From an uncultured Lachnospiraceae bacterium (GTDB lineage: Bacteria > Bacillota > Clostridia > Lachnospirales > Lachnospiraceae), in NCBI GenBank assembly GCA_948468325.1, contig CAOKHR010000066.1, positions 1 to 10,208 on the forward strand: 10,208 bases of DNA, given 5' to 3'. Position 1 is the first letter of the stretch. Each line of letters starts with the position of its first letter. Below the pieces are notes generated by a model. It searched no databases and was not told where the DNA came from. It saw only the letters and a list, made by a program, of their open reading frames with translations. The position numbers and the translations under genes are program-made. This document shows positions 1-6,781 of the stretch, piece after piece.

Positions 1-1262
1 ATATCCTCTTCGGTTTCTGTGGGAAGCCCCAACATAAAATAAAGCTTTACTTTCTGCCAGCCGCCTGCAAAAGCCTCTCCTGCCCCTTCTAATATCATTT
101 CTTCCGTCAGTCCCTTATTGATAACATCCCTTAACCTCTGGGAACCGGCTTCCGGTGCGAAGGTTAAGCTGCTCTTCTTAATATCCTGAACTTTTCCCAT
201 AACATCTAAAGAAAAAGCATCAATCCTAAGCGACGGCAGTGAGATGTTCACGCCTTTTCCCTTAAACTCTTCGATTAAGTAGCTGACAAGCTCCTTTAAC
301 TTCGAATAATCCGAGGAGCTTAAAGAATTCAGGGAAATCTCGTCGTATCCCGTATTTTTTAACATGGCATATGCCTGCTGCTTTAATTCCTCCACATCTT
401 TTTCTCTTGTCGGCCGGTAAATCATTCCCGCCTGACAAAACCGGCAGCCTCTGATGCAGCCCCGCTGAATTTCAAGTACAACCCGATCCTGTGTTGCCTG
501 AATAAACGGAACCAGCGGCTTTGTGGGATAAGATGAGCCTGTCATATGCACAACTACCTGTTTTTCTATTTTAGACGGAATATCTTCTTCCAAAGGCAAA
601 AACTCTGAAATGGTACCGTCCTCTTTATAAGTCACCTGATAAAGCATAGGTACGTAAATGCCTGGTATTTTTGCTGCCTGATGCAAAAAATCCCTGCGGC
701 TTTTACCGGAAGCTTTCCAGTTTTTATAAAGGTCAAATAGCGCATCATAGCTGATTTCACCTTCTCCGATATAAAACAAATCAAAAAAATCCGCCAGCGG
801 CTCCGGATTATATACGCAGGGGCCTCCCCCGATCACAAACGGATCTTCTCGCTTGCGTTCTTTTGCAAGCATGGGAATACCGGAAAGATCTAAAATCTGC
901 AGAATATTCGTATAACACATTTCGTACTGAATCGTAATACCCAGAAAATCAAAATCCCTGACCGCATCCTGTGATTCCAGCGCAAAAAGCGGAATCTGTT
1001 TCTCTTTTAAGATTTTATGCAGATCCGGCCAGGGAGAATAAACACGTTCACAATAAACGTCTTCTCTTTTATTAAACATATCATATAAAATCTGAATCCC
1101 CAGATGGGACATTCCGATTTCGTATACGTCGGGAAAACACATACAAAAGCGAATATCCACATCAGAAGGATTCTTCATAACCGCATTGACTTCGTTTCCG
1201 ATGTAGCGGGCCGGCTTTTCAACCGTCAGTAATATCTCATCACTTAAAGCTAATTTTCTCAT
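1..1262 (-). CDS. TIGR03960-type radical SAM protein with N-terminal B12-binding-like domain (3' end beyond window)
   Basis: The first 420 codons are present; the frame is open through the left edge with no stop. The start is the ATG at 1262, opening MRKLALSDEILLTVEKPARY, which resembles the conserved N-terminus of the TIGR03960 family. Residues of about 1-200 fit a cobalamin-binding-like fold, including GGGPC at 145-149 and the IGEGE stretch at 165-169. The radical SAM [4Fe-4S] motif CxxxCxxC is intact as C269, C273 and C276. Members are about 600 residues, so roughly a third is missing. The reaction is unknown. In many clostridia the family sits beside a DUF2344 protein and ribonuclease G, genes that would lie off the left edge here. 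The gene begins 23 bases after the kinase-like gene with only a weak ribosome site (AGG too far upstream, then an A-run), suggesting modest translation from the upstream transcript. Family assignment is from recall of sequence features. Confidence 0.88.
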   Translation of the reverse strand, partial: MRKLALSDEILLTVEKPARYIGNEVNAVMKNPSDVDIRFCMCFPDVYEIGMSHLGIQILYDMFNKREDVYCERVYSPWPDLHKILKEKQIPLFALESQDAVRDFDFLGITIQYEMCYTNILQILDLSGIPMLAKERKREDPFVIGGGPCVYNPEPLADFFDLFYIGEGEISYDALFDLYKNWKASGKSRRDFLHQAAKIPGIYVPMLYQVTYKEDGTISEFLPLEEDIPSKIEKQVVVHMTGSSYPTKPLVPFIQATQDRVVLEIQRGCIRGCRFCQAGMIYRPTREKDVEELKQQAYAMLKNTGYDEISLNSLSSSDYSKLKELVSYLIEEFKGKGVNISLPSLRIDAFSLDVMGKVQDIKKSSLTFAPEAGSQRLRDVINKGLTEEMILEGAGEAFAGGWQKVKLYFMLGLPTETEED

Positions 1263-1285
1263 ATTTTTTTCTACTTTAACCTAAT

Positions 1286-1903
1286 CTAAAACCTCACGTT
1301 AATGTAAGCTTTAATCTCCTCTACGCACTTTTCAAACCCCAGCTTGCTGCTGTTTAAGCAAAGGTCATAATTTCTGGCATCCGTCCATTCCCGTCCGGTA
1401 TAATGCTTATAATATTCTGCCCTGTATTTATCTGTTTTTGCAATAAACTTTTCCATTTCACTTTCCGTCATACTGTTTTGCTCCATAGCTCTTGCCAGAT
1501 TAAACTCTGCGGAGCCATGCACAAAGACGCTGACTACGTTTTCATAGTCTTTTAAAATAAAGTCCGCCGCCCGTCCGATAATGACACAGCTTTCTTCTTT
1601 TGCCAGACGTTTGATTACTTTTGCCTGATAATTAAAAAGATTTTTGGCAGAGACAAAATCACTGCTTTCCGGCGGAATCAGATCTCCGGTATAAACATCG
1701 GTAGACATCCGCAAAAAGGGGCTGTTTTTTAACTTTTCATCCAGCTGGCGAAACAGCTGTTCGTTGATTCCGCTCTCCTCCGATGCCATTTTTAAAAGAT
1801 TGCTGCTGTAATAAGATATGCCAAGCTCTTTTGCCAGCATTTTCCCAACGGTTCGTCCGCCGCTTCCATACTGTCTTGCAATTGTAATTACTACATGTTC
1901 CAT
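1286..1903 (-). CDS. cytidylate kinase-like family protein (Cytidylate_kin2 type)
   Basis: A 205-residue soluble P-loop kinase-like protein. The N-terminus reads VVITIARQYGSGGRTVGK (residues 4-21), the modified nucleotide-binding loop typical of the Cytidylate_kin2 family (compare ITISRQ-GSGGREIGK). Further family blocks are CVIIGRAADFIL in the middle and a WTDARNYDLCLNSS block near the C-terminus. No signal peptide or membrane segment is visible. The family is named after CMP kinase, but its substrates are largely unproven, and this is unlikely to be the housekeeping Cmk. A strong AGGAGG at 1911-1916 stands 7 bases before the ATG and overlaps the livF stop codon (1915-1917). The gene is therefore probably translated together with livF as the sixth gene of the liv operon. 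Nothing in the sequence shows a role in transport; co-expression is an inference from spacing. Confidence 0.88.
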   Translation of the reverse strand: MEHVVITIARQYGSGGRTVGKMLAKELGISYYSSNLLKMASEESGINEQLFRQLDEKLKNSPFLRMSTDVYTGDLIPPESSDFVSAKNLFNYQAKVIKRLAKEESCVIIGRAADFILKDYENVVSVFVHGSAEFNLARAMEQNSMTESEMEKFIAKTDKYRAEYYKHYTGREWTDARNYDLCLNSSKLGFEKCVEEIKAYINVRF

Positions 1904-1910
1904 ACGGCCG

Positions 1911-1916
1911 CCTCCT
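1911..1916 (-). promoter_or_regulatory. ribosome binding site of the kinase-like gene, overlapping the livF stop
   Basis: The minus strand reads AGGAGG, 7 bases before the ATG at 1903. Its upstream bases form part of the TAG stop codon of livF, so ribosomes ending livF are placed at this site. This supports translational coupling. Confidence 0.75.
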
Positions 1917-2625
1917 ATTCTCCAAGATAAGCTTTTTTGATAGAATCGTCATTCATTAATTCTTTTGCATCACCCTCCAGAACAATTCTGCCTGTTTCCA
2001 GAACATACGCTCTGTCTGCGATCGCAAGCGCTTTCTTTGCATTCTGCTCTACTAAAAGTACGGTTGTCCCGCTTTTGCTGACCTCTTCAATAATATCAAA
2101 AATCTGATTGACAAGAATCGGGGAAAGCCCCATAGACGGCTCATCCATCACAATAATCTTCGGATGGGACATAAGCGCCCTTCCCATGGCAAGCATCTGC
2201 TGCTCGCCGCCGCTCAATGTTCCGGCAAGCTGGTTTTTGCGCTCTTTAAGCCTCGGGAACCGCTTATAAACCATCTGCAGTGTCTGTTCAATTTCTAATT
2301 TATTTTTTCTGGTATAAGCGCCCATTTTCAGATTCTCATAAACTGTCAGCTCCGCAAACACTCTTCGTCCTTCCGGTACGTGGGCCATACCCAAAGATAC
2401 GATTTTATGAGCCGGAATTTTTGTAATATCTTTTCCCTCAAATAAAACCGAACCTTTTTTGGGAGATAAAAGACCCGTAATCGTATGAAGAATCGTTGTC
2501 TTTCCGGCGCCGTTTGCACCGATTAAAGCAATAACCTCTCCTTCATTTACTTCAAAGGAAATTCCTTTAATCGCCTGAATCATGCCATAATATACTTCAA
2601 TGTCTTTAATTTCAAGCATTGCCAT
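1915..2625 (-). CDS. livF: branched-chain amino acid ABC transporter, ATP-binding protein LivF
   Basis: A 236-residue ABC ATPase of the usual LivF length; with LivG it should power the LivH-LivM channel on the inner face of the membrane. Visible motifs are Walker A GANGAGKTT (36-44), the LivF-typical VPEGRRVF stretch (83-90) in the Q-loop region, signature LSGGEQQ (137-143) and Walker B IIVMDEP (157-163). The segment VLLVEQNA replaces the histidine switch with glutamine, which is normal for LivF, whereas LivG keeps histidine. The protein ends AYLGE, matching the AYIGE end of LivG. The ATG at 2625 is preceded by a purine-rich GGGGGAG about 7 bases upstream; the gap from the livG stop is 14 bases. 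Transport of leucine, isoleucine or valine is the family role, but related systems carry other substrates such as urea or amides. Confidence 0.95.
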   Translation of the reverse strand: MAMLEIKDIEVYYGMIQAIKGISFEVNEGEVIALIGANGAGKTTILHTITGLLSPKKGSVLFEGKDITKIPAHKIVSLGMAHVPEGRRVFAELTVYENLKMGAYTRKNKLEIEQTLQMVYKRFPRLKERKNQLAGTLSGGEQQMLAMGRALMSHPKIIVMDEPSMGLSPILVNQIFDIIEEVSKSGTTVLLVEQNAKKALAIADRAYVLETGRIVLEGDAKELMNDDSIKKAYLGE

Positions 2626-2639
2626 TTGCGCACTCCCCC

Positions 2640-3398
2640 TTACTCGCCTATATATGCTTTGATAACTTCCGGATTGTTCAGTACGTCAGACGCCTTTCCT
2701 TCTGCAAGCACTTCACCGAAATTTAAAACGGTCAGCTCTTCACAAATACCCGACACCAGTTTCATGTCATGCTCAATCAAAAGAATTGTCATATCAAATT
2801 TGTCCCGAATCAATCGAATCGTCTCCATCAGCTCCTGCGTTTCATTGGGATTCATTCCGGCAGCCGGTTCGTCCAGAAGCAGTAATTTGGGTTCTGTCGC
2901 CAGCGCCCGTGTAATCTCTAACTTTCTCTGCTTTCCGTAAGGAAGGTTTGAAGCAAGCGTATCTGCTTCTTTATCCAGATCAAATACGGATAAAAGCTCC
3001 ATTGCCCGCTCATCCATCGCTTTTTCCATTTTAAAATATTTTGGAAGCCTGAAAATTCCTTCCAGCGCAGAATATTTAAAATGATTGTGAAGTCCAACCT
3101 TCACATTGTCCTTTACCGATAAATCGTTAAAAAGACGGATATTCTGAAATGTTCTGGCTATACCCGCTTTGTTGATTTCAATCGTTTTTTTGCCGATCAT
3201 TTTTTCACCGTCGAGCAAAATCACGCCTTCATCCGGCTTATATACGCCTGTCAGAAGATTAAAAACGGTTGTCTTTCCCGCACCGTTCGGCCCGATTAAT
3301 CCATACAGACATCCCTTTTCAATTTTCAGGTGAAACTCATTTACTGCGCGCAGTCCTCCAAAGGAGATTCCAAGATTGTTTACCTCTAATAACGCCAT
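2640..3398 (-). CDS. livG: branched-chain amino acid ABC transporter, ATP-binding protein LivG
   Basis: A 252-residue ABC ATPase, partner of LivF. Motifs are Walker A GPNGAGKTT (36-44), Q-loop RTFQNIRLF (82-90), a signature region LPYGKQRKLEI (152-162), Walker B LLLLDEP (172-178) and the histidine switch IEHDM (208-212). Tyrosine in place of the second signature residue of LSGGQ is usual for LivG; lysine at K156, where glutamine or glutamate is commoner, is a mild departure. The frame is open back to 3455, but the ATG at 3398 is chosen: it carries a perfect AAGGAGGT six bases upstream, it starts the conserved LLEVNNLGISFGG region, and it avoids a 55-base overlap with livM. Only 2 bases separate it from the livM stop, so coupling is likely. 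Confidence 0.95.
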   Translation of the reverse strand: MALLEVNNLGISFGGLRAVNEFHLKIEKGCLYGLIGPNGAGKTTVFNLLTGVYKPDEGVILLDGEKMIGKKTIEINKAGIARTFQNIRLFNDLSVKDNVKVGLHNHFKYSALEGIFRLPKYFKMEKAMDERAMELLSVFDLDKEADTLASNLPYGKQRKLEITRALATEPKLLLLDEPAAGMNPNETQELMETIRLIRDKFDMTILLIEHDMKLVSGICEELTVLNFGEVLAEGKASDVLNNPEVIKAYIGE

Positions 3399-3412
3399 AC
3401 CTATACCTCCTT
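3399..3412 (-). promoter_or_regulatory. strong ribosome binding site fixing the livG start
   Basis: AAGGAGGT on the minus strand (3405-3412) is followed by a 6-base spacer and the ATG at 3398. It lies inside the last codons of livM and decides for the shorter livG reading over the start at 3455. Confidence 0.85.
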
Positions 3413-4468
3413 CTTCTTCCCGCGTTTTAATTTCGCAGCATATTTTTCCCGCCATGCAATTGCTTTCGGACTCCAGTTAAACAGCATCATGGCAATAAAT
3501 ACTACCGCATAGATTAACATACGATAATCATTTAGACCTCTTAACAGCTCCGGCAGAAGCGTCAGTATAATTGCGGCAATTACAGACCCCCTGATATTTC
3601 CGATTCCTCCAAGTACAACGAATACAAGAATCATAATCGACATATTGTATCCGAAATTCTTGGGCTGTGCCATTAAATTTGCCAGATTATGCGCATAAAT
3701 AACGCCTGCGACGCCGGCTAATGCAGCCGATACGGAAAATGCCATCAGCTTATATTTTGTAATATTGATACCGACCGATTCCGCAGCAATGCGGTTATCC
3801 CGAATCGACATAATTGCCCGCCCGCTTCTGGAATGAATCAGATTTAAAACAATAAACAGCGTAACGAAAATCAAAATTACGCCGACAGCAAAAGTAGAAT
3901 CTTTCGGCGTACCGGTAATTCCCTGCGGTCCGTTGATAATAATTTCTCCGTCTTCCAAAAGTCCAAGTGCCCTGGCGTCTGTCGTAGAAAAATGAAATCC
4001 CGCGGAATCTCTTCCGATGAATAAAATATTCATGATATTTTTAATGATTTCGCCAAATGCAAGCGTGACAATCGCTAGATAATCTCCTTTCAGCCTTAAG
4101 ACCGGAATTCCGACTAAAATTCCGCATATGCCGGCTGCTGCCGCACCAATCAAAAGGGCCAGAAAATAACGGACACCGGCTATCGGAATCGTATTTACCA
4201 TACATTTTGAAAAAAATGCGCTCGTAAATGCCCCGACACACATAAAACCAGCATGGCCCAGACTTAGCTCTCCTAATATGCCGACCGTAAGGTTTAATGA
4301 AACAGCCAGAATAATATAAGCGCAGAGCGGCACCAGCAGCCCCTGCAGAAGGCTGGATACGTTTCCGGAGGAAACAAGAATCTGCATCACCAGAAACAAA
4401 ACAAAAACCATAAGATATGTAATCAGATTGTCTCTTGTCATTTTATTCATCTTTTTCATATTCTTCAC
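3401..4468 (-). CDS. livM: branched-chain amino acid ABC transporter, permease LivM
   Basis: A strongly hydrophobic permease of up to 355 residues that forms the channel with LivH. A basic N-terminus (KNMKKMNKMTR) leads into a membrane helix at about 14-34 and another at 40-66, followed by the LivM hallmark LSLGHAGFM (68-76). The block LRLKGDYLAIVTLAFGEIIK (124-143) is the conserved cytoplasmic segment that meets the ATPases. The C-terminus is basic and cytoplasmic-looking (KLKRGKKKEV). The start is uncertain. A GTG at 4468 follows the livH stop directly and has AGGAG nine bases upstream. The ATG three codons later (4459) has AGGTG six bases upstream and may be the real start, giving 352 residues. 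Either way livH and livM are tightly coupled. Confidence 0.95.
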   Translation of the reverse strand: MKNMKKMNKMTRDNLITYLMVFVLFLVMQILVSSGNVSSLLQGLLVPLCAYIILAVSLNLTVGILGELSLGHAGFMCVGAFTSAFFSKCMVNTIPIAGVRYFLALLIGAAAAGICGILVGIPVLRLKGDYLAIVTLAFGEIIKNIMNILFIGRDSAGFHFSTTDARALGLLEDGEIIINGPQGITGTPKDSTFAVGVILIFVTLFIVLNLIHSRSGRAIMSIRDNRIAAESVGINITKYKLMAFSVSAALAGVAGVIYAHNLANLMAQPKNFGYNMSIMILVFVVLGGIGNIRGSVIAAIILTLLPELLRGLNDYRMLIYAVVFIAMMLFNWSPKAIAWREKYAAKLKRGKKKEV

Positions 4469-5353
4469 CTACACTTTCTCCTGAATATTTTTACCGAGAA
4501 TGCCTGTAGGCTTCACGATTAATATAAGAATCAACACGCCGAACACAATTGCATCTGCCATCTGGGAAGAAATATAAGCCTTTCCAAACACCTCAATAAT
4601 CCCTAAAAGAAGACCGCCGATGAAAGCGCCGGGAATCGAACCGATACCGCCGAATACAGCCGCAACAAATGCCTTAATGCCCGGCATAGCTCCCGTGTAA
4701 GGCGTCAGCGTCGGATATGCGGAGCAAAGCAGCACGCCGGCAATTGCAGCCAGTGCAGATCCAATCGCAAACGTAAGCGCAATCGTTCCGTTTACATTGA
4801 TTCCCATAAGCTGTGCAGCCCCCTTGTCTTCGGAAACAGCAAGCATTGCCTGTCCGGCCTTTGATTTATGGATAAACAATGTAAGTGCAATCATAATAAC
4901 AATACAGGAAACAATTGTAATAAACGCCTCTCCTGTAATCGTAAGCTCTCCTCCCGCAAGCGACAAAGCCGGAATGGAAAGTACATTCGGAAATGAAATG
5001 GTATTTGCTCCGAATACTAAAAGAGCGATATTCTGAAGCAGATAGCTGACGCCGATCGCCGTAATTAAAACCGCAAGCGAGGAAGCAGCGTTTAACAGCG
5101 GACGATATGCTACGCTTTCAATGACAATTCCAAGTACGGTGCAAAAAATGACTGCAATGAGAATTGCCGCAGCGGGCGGAAGTCCCATTCCCGTCACAGC
5201 CGTCATCACCACATAGGCGCCAATCATGATGACGTCTCCATGTGCAAAGTTTAACATCTTGGCAATTCCATATACCATGGTATAGCCAAGCGCAATAATC
5301 GCATAGACGCTTCCCAGACTGATACCGTTAATCAGATAAGATATAAAGCTCAT
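4469..5353 (-). CDS. livH: branched-chain amino acid ABC transporter, permease LivH
   Basis: A 294-residue polytopic permease, the usual LivH length. The N-terminus carries the family pattern NGISLGSVYAIIALG (9-23) followed by MLNFAHGDVIMIGAY (33-47). Near the C-terminus the AVFGGIGSIPGAFIGG block is the conserved loop before the last helices. It should form the transmembrane pathway with LivM. The frame is open back to a TTG at 5422, but those extra codons would run through the hairpin at 5396-5420, so the ATG at 5353 is chosen. It has GGGGGA five bases upstream and begins at the conserved MSFISYLINGISLG. The gene follows livK after a 77-base gap that holds the hairpin. Its stop abuts the livM GTG. 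Confidence 0.95.
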   Translation of the reverse strand: MSFISYLINGISLGSVYAIIALGYTMVYGIAKMLNFAHGDVIMIGAYVVMTAVTGMGLPPAAAILIAVIFCTVLGIVIESVAYRPLLNAASSLAVLITAIGVSYLLQNIALLVFGANTISFPNVLSIPALSLAGGELTITGEAFITIVSCIVIMIALTLFIHKSKAGQAMLAVSEDKGAAQLMGINVNGTIALTFAIGSALAAIAGVLLCSAYPTLTPYTGAMPGIKAFVAAVFGGIGSIPGAFIGGLLLGIIEVFGKAYISSQMADAIVFGVLILILIVKPTGILGKNIQEKV

Positions 5354-5364
5354 ATAAATCCCCC
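5354..5364 (-). promoter_or_regulatory. ribosome binding site supporting the livH start at 5353
   Basis: GGGGGA at 5359-5364 on the minus strand lies 5 bases before the ATG. It is weaker than the AGGAGG sites of livG and livK, consistent with lower synthesis of the permease than of the binding protein. Confidence 0.65.
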
Positions 5365-5391
5365 ATTTGTCTGTATTTTGCCTGTAAGACG

Positions 5392-5420
5392 AAAAGGGGT
5401 TATCTTCAAAAGATAACCCC
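5392..5420 (-). terminator. intercistronic hairpin between livK and livH (leaky terminator or 3' stabiliser)
   Basis: On the minus strand an 11-bp perfect stem, GGGGTTATCTT paired with AAGATAACCCC (5410-5420 with 5396-5406), closes a 3-base loop and is followed at once by UUUU (5395-5392). It begins 10 bases after the livK stop. The short U-run suggests partial rather than full termination. Such hairpins after binding-protein genes in ABC operons are known to raise the binding protein relative to the membrane parts, by attenuation or by protecting the upstream message. Which applies here cannot be told from sequence. Confidence 0.8.
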
Positions 5421-5430
5421 AATGAACCAA

Positions 5431-6609
5431 TTACTCTACAACTGCATAATCACCATCGGCGATTTTTACTACCATAGGCGCTTTGCTTGGCTCTCCGCTT
5501 GCCTCCCAGGTAAGGTCTTTTGCCGTTACACCGTCAATTGTAACTTCTGTCATTGCAGTTTTCATTGCCTCGCATAAATCAGATGGAGACATATCTGATG
5601 CTGCCTCTGCCTTTTCAAGCGCTGCCTTGATTGCATAAATTCCGTCATATGCATCTGCAGCAAACTGGTTTGGCGTTCCGCCGTATGCACTTTCATAATC
5701 TTTTACAAACTTCTGAATCGCTTCATCTTCCGATGTCGGAGTAAACGGGCTTAAGAAAATCAAATCATTTGCCAGACTTGCGTCAAATCCTTCTACTGCA
5801 AGAATACCGTCCATACCGTCACATCCAAAGAAAATCGGGCTGTAGTTCATGCCTGCCGCCTGTTTTAATACCAGAGAAGCCTCCGAATAATAGAACGGAA
5901 GGAATACCAGCTCTGCACCCGCATCTTTTGCTTTCTGGATCTGTACGGAAAAATCGGACTTGCTTTCTCCTGTAAATGCTTCTGCCGCAACAATTTCAAA
6001 GTTCTGGTTTTCTGCTTCTTCTGCAAATGCATTGTAAATTCCGGTAGAATATACATCGGAACTGTCATAAATTGCTGCAACTTTTGTTGCAAGATTGTTT
6101 TCCCCTATGTACTTTGCAGATTCTAATCCCTGCATCGGGTCTGAAAAGCATACACGGAATGCATTGTCATATTTGACACAATCTACCGCTGTTCCGGACG
6201 GCGTCAGCATAAAGATATTGTCTGCCTGCGCTACTTCTCCGACGGATACGCAGGGGCCGGAAGTTACGGTGCCGAGAAGCATCTGCATACCCCAGTCTTT
6301 TAATGTATTGTAAGCATTGACTGCTTTTTCTGCATCGTTCTCATCATCCTGATAGTTAAACTCAATCTGGACTCCGTTGATTCCGCCTGCTTCGTTAATC
6401 TCTTTTACAGCAAGTTCAGCTCCGTTTTTTACGGCTTCTCCGTAAACTGCAGCGCTTCCGGTTACAGGTCCGATTCCGCCGATTTTAAATGTCTCTCCTC
6501 CGGAACTGCTTCCTTGTGAATTCTGCTGTCCGCCAGAACCGCATCCAGCCAGTAAAGTAAGTGACATAGCTGCTGCTAATGCAGCAGATACTGCTTTTTT
6601 AAATCTCAT
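5431..6609 (-). CDS. livK: branched-chain amino acid ABC transporter, substrate-binding lipoprotein (LivK/LivJ type)
   Basis: A 392-residue type-1 periplasmic-binding-fold protein, anchored outside the membrane as a lipoprotein. The signal peptide is MRFKKAVSAALAAAMSLTLL with lipobox LAGC; C23 is the expected lipidated cysteine, followed by a flexible Gly/Ser/Gln linker. The mature domain opens with FKIGGIGPVTGSAAVYG and an AVKEINEAGGINGVQIEF helix-strand, both typical of the family. The frame stays open to 6750, but that would read through the promoter. Two ATGs lie close together: the one at 6609 is 8 bases from GAGGAGG, while 6615 is only 2 bases away, so 6609 is chosen. It is the first gene of the operon. 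Leucine, isoleucine and valine are the family's usual ligands; the ligand here is inferred. Confidence 0.95.
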   Translation of the reverse strand: MRFKKAVSAALAAAMSLTLLAGCGSGGQQNSQGSSSGGETFKIGGIGPVTGSAAVYGEAVKNGAELAVKEINEAGGINGVQIEFNYQDDENDAEKAVNAYNTLKDWGMQMLLGTVTSGPCVSVGEVAQADNIFMLTPSGTAVDCVKYDNAFRVCFSDPMQGLESAKYIGENNLATKVAAIYDSSDVYSTGIYNAFAEEAENQNFEIVAAEAFTGESKSDFSVQIQKAKDAGAELVFLPFYYSEASLVLKQAAGMNYSPIFFGCDGMDGILAVEGFDASLANDLIFLSPFTPTSEDEAIQKFVKDYESAYGGTPNQFAADAYDGIYAIKAALEKAEAASDMSPSDLCEAMKTAMTEVTIDGVTAKDLTWEASGEPSKAPMVVKIADGDYAVVE

Positions 6610-6617
6610 AAACATTT

Positions 6618-6624
6618 CCTCCTC
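6618..6624 (-). promoter_or_regulatory. ribosome binding site deciding the livK start
   Basis: GAGGAGG on the minus strand lies 8 bases before the ATG at 6609. The in-frame ATG at 6615 would leave only 2 bases, too close for normal initiation. Confidence 0.8.
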
Positions 6625-6663
6625 ACTAATAGAATCTCTTTCTATTTTCAATGTTCGAAAAAA

Positions 6664-6692
6664 AGAATACACGAAAACAGGGCATTTGTCAA
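6664..6692 (-). promoter_or_regulatory. vegetative (sigma-A type) promoter of the liv operon
   Basis: On the minus strand a perfect -35 TTGACA (6692-6687) is followed by a 17-base spacer and the -10 TATTCT (6669-6664, four of six consensus bases). Transcription should begin near 6657, giving a leader of about 48 bases before the livK ATG. The leader is too short for a T-box or riboswitch. The second half of the -10 is off consensus, leaving room for regulation. Confidence 0.8.
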
Positions 6693-6711
6693 GACTGGGG
6701 CGAAAGTGGAC

Positions 6712-6749
6712 TGGTATGCTGCACACATATTCCCAAAGCCTGCATACCA
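6712..6749. repeat. 8-bp inverted repeat in the livK-dpaA divergent region
   Basis: TGGTATGC (6712-6719) and its exact reverse complement GCATACCA (6742-6749) are separated by 22 bases, so the arm centres lie 30 bases apart, close to three helical turns. The right arm overlaps the candidate dpaA -10 element, and the dyad centre is about 73 bases upstream of the predicted livK start. This could be an operator for a dimeric or tetrameric regulator; no known box was recognised, and a chance match is possible. Confidence 0.4.
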
Positions 6750-6756
6750 TATTTTA
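6725..6756 (+). promoter_or_regulatory. candidate mother-cell (sigma-E/sigma-K type) promoter of dpaA
   Basis: ACATATT at 6725-6731 resembles the sigma-E -35 element, and CATATTTTA at 6748-6756 fits the CATAnnnTA form of the sigma-K -10; 16 bases lie between them. Dipicolinate synthase genes are expressed in the mother cell late in sporulation in Bacillus subtilis, so such a promoter is expected. The motifs are short and AT-rich, hence the modest confidence. Confidence 0.4.
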
Positions 6757-6769
6757 TATCGTTTTTATC

Positions 6770-6774
6770 AGGAG
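6770..6774 (+). promoter_or_regulatory. ribosome binding site fixing the dpaA start
   Basis: AGGAG is followed by a 7-base spacer and the ATG at 6782. It rejects the longer reading from the TTG at 6686, which would run through the promoter region. Confidence 0.8.
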
Positions 6775-6781
6775 CTTTTTC

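Noticed and set aside
1286..1903. Housekeeping CMP kinase (cmk)
   Set aside because: The degenerate GSGGRTVGK loop and the GRAADFIL and NYDLCL blocks match the Cytidylate_kin2 family rather than canonical Cmk.
1915..2625. Missing histidine switch in LivF as a sign of inactivation
   Set aside because: Glutamine in VEQN is normal for LivF proteins; LivG in the pair keeps the histidine.
3399..3455. Longer livG reading from 3455
   Set aside because: It overlaps livM by 55 bases, lacks a ribosome site, and the conserved ATPase N-terminus begins at 3398.
6642..6650. CodY-like half-site (TGAAAATAG on the minus strand) in the livK leader
   Set aside because: Only one half of the AATTTTCWGAAAATT consensus matches; the other half shows no match, so CodY control is not supported.
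6610..6660. T-box or riboswitch in the leader of the amino acid transport operon
   Set aside because: The leader is only about 48 bases, with no T-box core, specifier stem or terminator.
6610..6750. Longer livK reading from 6750
   Set aside because: It would cross the TTGACA/TATTCT promoter and place the lipoprotein signal peptide internally; the ATG at 6609 has a proper ribosome site.
6743..6750. CATACCAT as a sigma-E -10 element for dpaA
   Set aside because: It lies only 11 bases after the -35-like ACATATT, too close; CATATTTTA at 6748 fits the spacing better.
6686..6781. Longer dpaA reading from a TTG at 6686 (32 extra codons)
   Set aside because: It starts inside the livK -35 element, has no ribosome site, and the family N-terminus begins at the ATG at 6782.
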